Assembly (NCBI RefSeq): GCF_027580225.2
Contig: NC_073358.2
Coordinates: forward strand, 29,104,501 to 29,168,500
DNA from: Misgurnus anguillicaudatus
Taxonomy: Eukaryota; Chordata; Actinopteri; Cypriniformes; Cobitidae
Length of the DNA: 64,000 bases
Direction of reading: 5' to 3'
How positions within the stretch are numbered: position 1 is the first letter of the stretch; each line of letters starts with the position of its first letter. Positions 59,401-64,000 of the stretch are shown here, one piece after another. The notes under the pieces were generated by a model, which was not told the origin of the DNA, made no database searches, and saw only the letters and a program-made list of their open reading frames with translations. The position numbers were made by a program, and so were the translations under genes.

Positions 59401-62400
59401 AGCATTTAAAGGTACACATGCTCTTTGACATGCTTTAACAAATCTGTGGGGATTTATTTTGAGCTCAAACTTCACAGACACATTCTAGGCACACCTGAGA
59501 CTTGTATTAAAAATCTTGTAAAAAATAATATTGGCCCTTTAATATTAAATATAACTTCTTTGGGGCCAGTCACACCAAAAGCGTTTATGGCAGTTGCAGG
59601 CGCCTTTTTTGAATGATATTCTATGGGCAGGGAGCGTTTGCGCACTGTTTATGCGCGCAGAGCGCCTTGCGTTTTTTTGCCGCCTGCCGCGCACGCGTTT
59701 TTGAAGGAGCGCTGAGAGCGTTGAAGCGCCCGATGTCATTCGCGTCTTTCCATTTTCCAATCGAATGAGGGGAGAGGCGGGCCTTACGTTGTGGTGAGGG
59801 AAGTTTACAGTTGCTTTGAAGAACCGGACACCACTCGCTCACTCTCTCTTGTGTGTTTGTGCACCTCTCACCCTCAAACAAGGTCAGAGCAAGCGTCCTC
59901 TTTTTAAAACTCTGCTAATATGACAGTTAACAGCAAAAGAGTGCTCACGCTTCAATATTTGATTGACAAGACAGCTGACTCGGTGGTTGCTTAGCAATAT
60001 GAAAAGCCGCGTCGCACTGCTCTTTTTTTAAAAAAGGCAATGCGTCGCGCCTTGCGTTTGCAAGCGTTTAAAGCGCTTTTGGTGTGACTGGCCCCTTAGA
60101 AAGTAAGAATGGTTAGTGTTTTTAACTTTATCTACAAACAAGACAAATCATGAGTCATGATCGTGAATAAAAGACTAAAACCATCAAAGCATGTTATATC
60201 TACTGATTAACAAAAATGGCATTTTTCTCTCTCTCTTTTTCTCTATAGGGGCTTTGGGTGTTTCCTGGGTGAAGTATTATTGTAAATACTTCAAGGACAG
60301 CAAAACATTGGTAATGGTGCCGATGGAGCAAAAACCAGGAGCGAAACAGGTGCAACATTATTGAAGATCAGTGTATGAAAAAATGAATATGTAAACACAT
60401 TTGTATTCCCCTTTTTACTTACATTTCCTCTCTTTCAGACCACATGTCAGCTAACACTGAAGTCATGCATACGCCGCAAAGCCGATTCTATTGATAAACG
60501 CTTCTGTTTTGAAATTGAGACAAACGAAAGGTGAAAATCAGCATCAGTCCTTTCTGTCCATAATTATTTTTCATTATTAATTTTAATTTGGTCATGTTAT
60601 ATTATTATAACATGAATTATTATTGTTAAAGTAAATAAAAGCAGCGGAAATAGATGGTGTGAGTGAATAGAACAGAATAGCAGACAAAAAAGTGTATGTA
60701 GTAGTTTGAAAAACAAAATTACAGAATAAAGGAAACCCATAATATTACATAAGATATAAAATGATGTTTGCTCATATTTAGGCATGCGTGCTTAGTATGC
60801 TAACAGCAGTTATTGGTTATTCAAAGTTGACGTTCATTTTCATATTTCTGCATTTCTATAGGTGCTCCCCTGTCCTGATCCAGGCGATTTCTGAGGTCAG
60901 TAGGAAGCAGTGGATGGAGGCCATGGATGGAAAGGAACCAGTGAGTTTAACAGACATCTCAGGATTTAAGATGCTCTTTACTGGTTTCTGCCAGAATACT
61001 GATGCTTTATCGTGTACTGAGATCTTTCTGTTTGTTTCAGATTTATCATTCTCCAATTCAAAAGCAGGCAGAAAGTAAGTACAGCTTCCCTTTGGATATT
61101 GGTGACAATATGTTTCATATCAGAAACTACTGGTATTAATTTCATAAACAGCAATTATACTTTATATCTACGGTAATTATTTATTATGCATTTACAGCTT
61201 AGTTGTGCTCATCTCATTGATATCTAAAGGTGCAATAATCAATTTTAGCCAATTTCTGTGCCAAACGCCAGTGTACAAAAAAAATGACAGTCCAAAACAC
61301 AATAACTTTATTTTATCCACAATTTTCAAGATTTAAGGAATGTGGAGTGATGGCATTGGATGGTAATACCTGATAAAAAGTTATTCCTGTAATAATAATT
61401 TCTTTATGCCTACTCTACGTCCTTGCCTCATTTATTATACGGGGCTCTATGAAAATGCGAATTAGTCCCTGCCTCCACTGAATTGCACCCGCTCAGACCA
61501 TAGATATATATATGTATTTAGACGCTGCATTCGGCAGTTCCAGACACATAGCTGCTGATTTCACAGTGCATTCGTGAGTTGCGCTTTAACAGCGCATATT
61601 TTATCGGCGCTGACGTTAACAGGTTTGAGCATTCACAATGCACGTGTGAGCAACATGTGCCCGTGTCACAGAAGTAAAGCTGAAGCTGCAGTGTTGCAAT
61701 CGTTTCCACTCCCATGCGGCATATATTTCTATTGGTCGGACTAAATGATCCACTCGTTCACCTGTGTTGACGTGATTGGTCGCATGTTTGTGATGTAGGA
61801 AATTGAGGCAATTTCAAACCTCGGGAATGAGATGACGGCAGTTTATTAAGAAAATACTCAGCAATGGTAATGAATGTTGATTAGGCTTTATGCCCTGCTG
61901 CACTACTTCCTGAACTTCAGCCAGCTCCTTGTTTCCTGTCTGCCATTATTGGACAAACTGATTAATCCAGGTGTGTCTGATTATTGTTGTTGTGACTACT
62001 GAGGTCAGGCACACCTGGATTAATCAGTTTGTCCAATTATGGCAGAAAGGAAACAAGGAGCTGGCTGAAGTTCAGGAAGTAGTGCAGCTGGGCATAAAGC
62101 CTATTGTACATGGTTTGTCTTGAAGCATATTTCACGAGTTTGCATTAACAAATTATGAGAAAACATTAAGAGAAAACATTTCCCTGCCAATGACGATTTC
62201 CTGACAAGTTTTTACGGTAATCTGTAATTCTGTTATTATCCACTATATGGCGCTTTTACCCAATTTATAAAAACTGAAGCAAAAAATAATTTAACAATAT
62301 TTTAAACTCTGTTTATGTTTTAATAATCATTCTGAATCTGATCTCTAACAAATTTCCTTTACAAAGATGCAATTTTCTCAGCTTTTTGCTTAAAATTTGG

Positions 62401-63994
62401 TATTTTTGAAGAAACCTACCCATATTTAGGAGGTTATAAAAAGAGAACAAATCAAGATAGGATAAAAAATTTTTTACAGTTTTTTGTTTATTAAAGAAAA
62501 ATTTCCTGTAGGGCATTTTGTGAAACTTTTATGAAAATCCCAAAAAATGCTGGCGACATATTTTTTAACTTATTCCTCGCCAGCCATTTTTTGAAAAGTT
62601 GCCTTCAAGAATTTTTTGTGATTTTCACAAAAGTTTCACAAAATGCCTTCTAGAAAAATATATAAACATACAAATATATCAAATGAAAGAACAGACCATC
62701 TGCTTTCAAACAAACAATGAACAAACAAACAAAACAGGAAAAAAAATGTTTCATCCTATTTTTCACTGCTTATAAACTCTTAAATATGGGTATTTTTCTT
62801 AAAAATATATATATATATATTATCAAAAAAACTGAAATAATTGCATTTTTGTGAAGGAATTTTATTAGAGATCAGATTCAGAACGATTATCAAAAATACA
62901 CAAAGTTTAAAATTAGTAAATCATTTTTTGCTTTAGTTTTTTAATCAATTGGAATCATAGTGGATATTTGCGGTATTACAGATTAACATAAAACCTCATC
63001 AGGAACACAATTTTTTAATGCAAATGTTTTCTCTTAATTGACGGGATAACTCGCAATGACGGGGAAAAAGTTAAAAAAGGCTGGCGGTGAATGAATGAAC
63101 ATGCAATCGATAGGGTAATGAGATAAAGCATATTTGGTGCGCTGTCCAAGGGGAGGGCTCCAAGCTCAGAAAATTAGCCCAAACCCAGACTACTTTAACT
63201 GGGATAGATGTACAAGCAGAGAGTGAGGCGATGGGGTAGAGGAGGGAAACTATAGAGAACTCTTCAAGCTGATTGGTTGGATTACATGACCATGCTCCTC
63301 CCGAATTTAGTTAAAGGCAGGGTGCGTGATTTTTGAAAATCACTTTGGAAAAGAGAGTCAGACCGACTACCAAAACACACTTGTAGCCAATCAGCAGTAA
63401 GGGGCGTGTCTACAAACCGACATCGTTGCCTGGGTTGCGCATGTGTGGGGTGGATCTATCAAATGAAGGTCCAGATTCTGTTGGGGTAGGGGCGTGTTTG
63501 TTTAGGTGGTTTCAAATGTCAACATTGGCTTTTAGAGATCATGCACCCCGCCTTTAAATAAACCTCATAAAAACACCACATAAACAGCCATTCAAACTTT
63601 TATTTGACTTTAACATGAATACCATGGTCATAGGAAATCTACAATATAATAAATTTTTGGATGATTTTAGTATGTATACACACAACAAAACAAAACAGAA
63701 AGATAGTCTATATATTTAGAAATGCGAAACTGTTGAGAGACTATCTAAAAATAGAAGAACCGTGTAGAGAAGCGAGAAAATCCTGCTTAATAGATTAAGT
63801 GAAATACTTGCAAGCTTGTACAATACAAGGTGTAATTACGCCATAAATAGTGTTCAGTAACCTACTGAGAAATTTACACGGCCATGATAAACAATGTAAT
63901 ATTCTTTGTTTTTCTTTTTTCGTTTCCTCAGTGGAGCTGAATGACCTGGGCTTCAAGTTTGTCCGAAAATGCATCAACTTTGTTGAAACAAAAG
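44758..63994 (+). CDS. ophn1: Oligophrenin-1 (BAR-PH-RhoGAP), 5' part, 13 coding exons, runs off the window
   Basis: The start [12 protein letters not shown] and downstream protein match OPHN1 rather than its GRAF relatives (ARHGAP26/10/42 begin MGLP). Exons: 44758-44911, 50250-50345, 50606-50667, 53045-53116, 54762-54863, 57634-57744, 57962-58066, 58526-58658, 60249-60349, 60439-60530, 60862-60940, 61041-61074 and 63932-63994. Residues about 1-235 form the BAR domain, about 265-370 the PH domain, and the RhoGAP domain begins in exon 13. OPHN1 binds curved membranes, stimulates GTP hydrolysis by Rho-family GTPases, and acts at synapses and in endocytosis. About 401 codons are visible, roughly half of the human protein. 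All phases agree, but the exon 2 donor is mutated (CTGAGT) and the exon 5 donor is GC. The gene may therefore be a damaged copy, or the assembly may contain errors. Confidence 0.95.
44912..47281. other. ophn1 intron 1, left part
   Basis: Long first intron without recognisable element ends or additional exons. Confidence 0.6.
47282..48206. mobile_element. 925 bp foldback element with TTAAAGGATTAGTCC ends
   Basis: The left TTAAAGGATTAGTCCATTTT is mirrored by AAAATGGACTAATCCTTTAA at the right. Inverted similarity extends some 250 bp inward (for example AGTCCTTTGAAACTCCGTTG near 47980 against 47490-47510). The central part is CpG-richer. No transposase. Confidence 0.88.
48207..49489. other. ophn1 intron 1, middle
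   Basis: No exon or clear transposon ends were seen. A purine-rich GC block lies at about 49000-49200. Confidence 0.5.
49490..49770. repeat. Imperfect hairpin in ophn1 intron 1
   Basis: TGTACAGCTAACAAGCC (49509) is mirrored by GGCTTGTTAGCTGTACA (ending 49755). TTATAAGCTGTC-type sequence near 49548 is mirrored by GACAGCTTATAA near 49706. Probably a foldback MITE. Confidence 0.6.
50250..50345 (+). CDS. ophn1: ophn1 exon 2, abnormal donor
   Basis: Acceptor TTGTTTCAG. Encodes [20 protein letters not shown] then [12 protein letters not shown] plus the first base of Ala. The junction required by exon 3 phase falls after 50345, where the intron would start CTGAGT. Reading on without splicing meets TGA at 50363-50365. 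Confidence 0.88.
50606..50667 (+). CDS. ophn1: ophn1 exon 3
   Basis: Acceptor TATCTTCACAG. Completes Ala, then [20 protein letters not shown]; donor CTG|GTTGGT (weak but canonical), phase 0. Confidence 0.92.
50934..51156. mobile_element. Copy 3 of the four-copy MITE family
   Basis: TTAAAGGCGGAGTCCATGAT at the left and CGTGGACTCCGCCTTTAA at the right. The interior matches the copy at 30134. It is in ophn1 intron 3. Confidence 0.88.
51414..51600. mobile_element. MITE with GGTGACCAACCCTGTTC ends
   Basis: The left GGTGACCAACCCTGTTCTTG and GAGATCTACC are mirrored by TAGATCTCCAGGAACAGGG and TTGGTCACC at the right. CCTGTAGCT occurs on both sides (51401 and 51603), so the element seems inserted in or beside the head of the adjacent SINE. 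Confidence 0.82.
51603..51752 (+). mobile_element. tRNA-derived SINE (HAmo-like)
   Basis: It has a pol III A box (TGTAGCTCAACTGG, about 51605) and a B box (AGTTCGATTCC, 51652-51662) in tRNA-like spacing. A tail AAGTCGCTTTGGATAAATG to CCAAATGCATAGATG follows, typical of cyprinid SINEs that share a LINE tail. The family name is from memory. Confidence 0.8.
52100..52791. mobile_element. ~690 bp foldback element with TTTAAAGGGATACTCCAC ends
   Basis: The left CTTTAAAGGGATACTCCAC plus TTTTTTTGAAAATATGC is mirrored by GCATATCTTCAAAAAAAG and TGGAGTGTCTTTTTAAA. The interior is also palindromic: AATCAAGGACTTTGCTGCTG near 52346 against CAGCAGCAAAATCCTTGATT near 52471. It is in ophn1 intron 3. Confidence 0.88.
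53045..53116 (+). CDS. ophn1: ophn1 exon 4
   Basis: 24 codons, [20 protein letters not shown] then GVTK; acceptor CACTTGCAG, donor AAA|GTAGGT. Confidence 0.95.
53393..53458. repeat. CA microsatellite in ophn1 intron 4
   Basis: About 31 uninterrupted CA units, ending in ACGCAC. Confidence 0.95.
53459..54761. other. ophn1 intron 4, remainder
   Basis: AT-rich; nothing recognised except a short GT run before the exon 5 acceptor. Confidence 0.5.
54762..54863 (+). CDS. ophn1: ophn1 exon 5, probable GC donor
   Basis: 34 codons from [20 protein letters not shown] to [11 protein letters not shown]; acceptor GTGTTTCAG. The end is fixed by exon 6 (starting ADEQLDKER) and the human EADLQVDKER equivalent. 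The intron then begins GCAGAG. No GT donor in phase lies nearby. Confidence 0.9.
55002..57129. mobile_element. 2.1 kb inverted-repeat element with a nested insertion
   Basis: The left TAAAGTGCCCATTTTATGA is mirrored by TTATAATATGGGCACTTTA at the right. The right 620 bp (about 56500-57129) match 58750-59190 nearly base for base, including CAGATGTGTGAATAATCC. The interior has no recognised transposase. A separate element is nested at 55207-55569. Located in ophn1 intron 5. Confidence 0.8.
55207..55569. mobile_element. Nested MITE with CTGTGCATTCAGACCGCC ends
   Basis: The left CTGTGCATTCAGACCGCCAC with CGGCGAGAGCGTCAA is an exact inverted match to TTGACGCTCTCGCCG with GTGGCGGTCTGAATGCACAG at the right. 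TAC flanks both sides (55204-55206 and 55570-55572), a possible 3 bp target duplication. GC-rich. Confidence 0.88.
57634..57744 (+). CDS. ophn1: ophn1 exon 6
   Basis: 37 codons, [20 protein letters not shown] to KKFDVVEP; acceptor TGTACAG, donor CCT|GTACGT. Confidence 0.95.
57962..58066 (+). CDS. ophn1: ophn1 exon 7
   Basis: 35 codons, [20 protein letters not shown] then [15 protein letters not shown]; donor AAC|GTGAGA. End of the BAR domain. Confidence 0.95.
58526..58658 (+). CDS. ophn1: ophn1 exon 8
   Basis: 44 codons plus one base, [20 protein letters not shown] to [11 protein letters not shown]; donor [21 protein letters not shown] is the start of the PH domain. Confidence 0.95.
58722..59192. 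mobile_element. Short relative of the 55002-57129 element
   Basis: TTAAAGGGCCCATATTATGC at the left and CATAATATGGGCACTTTAA at the right. The interior shares ATACATCCAATGA, TATAGTCTGTTGTTTACATC and ACGTCACAACGGAGCTGATT with the larger element. It looks like an internal-deletion derivative. Located in ophn1 intron 8. Confidence 0.87.
59430..59541. mobile_element. Fragment related to the 9664-10184 MITE
   Basis: CTGTGGGGATTTATTTTGAG, ACTTCACAGACACATTCTAG and the terminal GGCCCTTTAAT correspond in order to the right end of 9664-10184. Confidence 0.55.
59572..60095. mobile_element. hAT-like MITE with GGGGCCAGTCACACCAAAAG ends
   Basis: The left GGGGCCAGTCACACCAAAAG and CGTTTA are mirrored by AAACGCTTTTGG-like AAAGCGCTTTTGGTGTGACT and GGCCCC at the right. 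The interior is rich in GCGTTTG/GCGCC motifs. I found no clean target duplication. Confidence 0.8.
60249..60349 (+). CDS. ophn1: ophn1 exon 9
   Basis: Completes Trp, then [20 protein letters not shown] to MEQKPGAKQ; acceptor CTCTATAG, donor CAG|GTGCAA. PH domain core. Confidence 0.95.
60439..60530 (+). CDS. ophn1: ophn1 exon 10
   Basis: [20 protein letters not shown] to FCFEIETNE plus two bases of Arg; donor AAAG|GTGAAA. PH domain strands. Confidence 0.95.
60862..60940 (+). CDS. ophn1: ophn1 exon 11
   Basis: Completes Arg, then [20 protein letters not shown] and MDGKEP; donor CCA|GTGAGT. C-terminal PH helix with the conserved Trp. Confidence 0.95.
61041..61074 (+). CDS. ophn1: ophn1 exon 12 (micro-exon)
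   Basis: 34 nt, [11 protein letters not shown] plus one base; acceptor GTTTCAG, donor GAAA|GTAAGT. Only 100 bp after exon 11. Confidence 0.94.
61882..62103. mobile_element. 222 bp near-perfect hairpin
   Basis: TAGGCTTTATGCCCTGCTGC through ATTAATCCAGGTGTG is mirrored by CACACCTGGATTAATCAG through GCAGCTGGGCATAAAGCCTA, around a ~28 bp loop with TTGTTGTTGTGAC. No coding capacity. Located in ophn1 intron 12. Confidence 0.9.
62157..63095. mobile_element. ~940 bp foldback element (family of 8637-10290)
   Basis: Long imperfect arms. TCTGAATCTGATCTCTAAC (62332) mirrors TTAGAGATCAGATTCAGA (about 62864). GGGCATTTTGTGAAACTTT (62512) mirrors AAGTTTCACAAAATGCC (62629). AAGAGAAAACATT at the left mirrors AATGTTTTCTCTTAATTGACGG at the right. 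Located in ophn1 intron 12. Confidence 0.8.
63311..63557. mobile_element. Copy 4 of the four-copy MITE family, both ends intact
   Basis: TTAAAGGCAGGGTGCGTGAT at the left and ATCATGCACCCCGCCTTTAA at the right. It lies in inverted orientation relative to 30134 and 50934, in ophn1 intron 12. Confidence 0.9.
63932..63994 (+). CDS. ophn1: ophn1 exon 13, start of the RhoGAP domain
   Basis: Completes Met, then [20 protein letters not shown] plus one base. A donor-like AAAG|GTGAAA follows at 63995, which would make this a complete exon ending six bases before the window edge. It is the beginning of the RhoGAP module; the catalytic Arg lies beyond the window. Confidence 0.9.
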
Positions 63995-64000
63995 GTGAAA

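Noticed and set aside
1..64000. CRISPR array, prokaryotic operon or viral segment
   Set aside because: Tandem repeats here lack unique spacers of constant size, and all genes have eukaryotic introns; nothing viral was recognised beyond retrotransposon domains.

Overview
The window reads as nuclear DNA of a bony fish, most likely a cyprinid. Genes have long introns with GT-AG splice sites. The sequence between them is crowded with microsatellites, minisatellites, foldback elements, Tc1, hAT and piggyBac fragments, a LINE remnant, a DIRS retrotransposon and a tRNA-derived SINE whose tail resembles cyprinid HAmo-type SINEs. The fish and cyprinid assignment is inference from repeat content and protein similarity recalled from memory. 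No bacterial, organellar or viral block was seen.

Two host genes are clear. yipf6 lies on the minus strand (43080 down to 39065). All seven coding exons can be read with canonical splice sites and give a 229-residue protein. ophn1 (oligophrenin-1) starts head-to-head with it at 44758 on the plus strand and runs off the right edge. Thirteen coding exons are visible, covering the BAR domain, the PH domain and the first residues of the RhoGAP domain. The YIPF6/OPHN1 head-to-head order matches what I recall of human Xq12. The 1.7 kb between the two start codons holds an inverted-repeat element and two trinucleotide microsatellites.

The most striking point is in ophn1. The donor after exon 2 reads CTGAGT where consensus is GTGAGT, and the flanking reading frame fits only that position. 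The donor after exon 5 appears to be a weak GC site. A third, unidentified minus-strand gene is suggested by three short in-phase exons at 15805-13687.

Layout. 1-3000: minisatellites around a terminal-inverted-repeat element. 3-13 kb: mostly repeats and intergenic DNA, with a 313 bp near-perfect hairpin at 5838-6150 and nested elements at 8.6-10.3 kb. 13.7-15.8 kb: unidentified gene. 16.4-17.6 kb: short non-autonomous LTR retrotransposon with near-identical LTRs. 21.56-27.47 kb: structurally complete DIRS element. 27.6-28.8 kb: piggyBac-type element with TTAA ends. 31.9-35.0 kb: decayed LINE. 36.2-37.9 kb: hAT element and decayed Tc1 element. 39.1-43.1 kb: yipf6. 44.8 kb to the end: ophn1, with several foldback elements in its introns.
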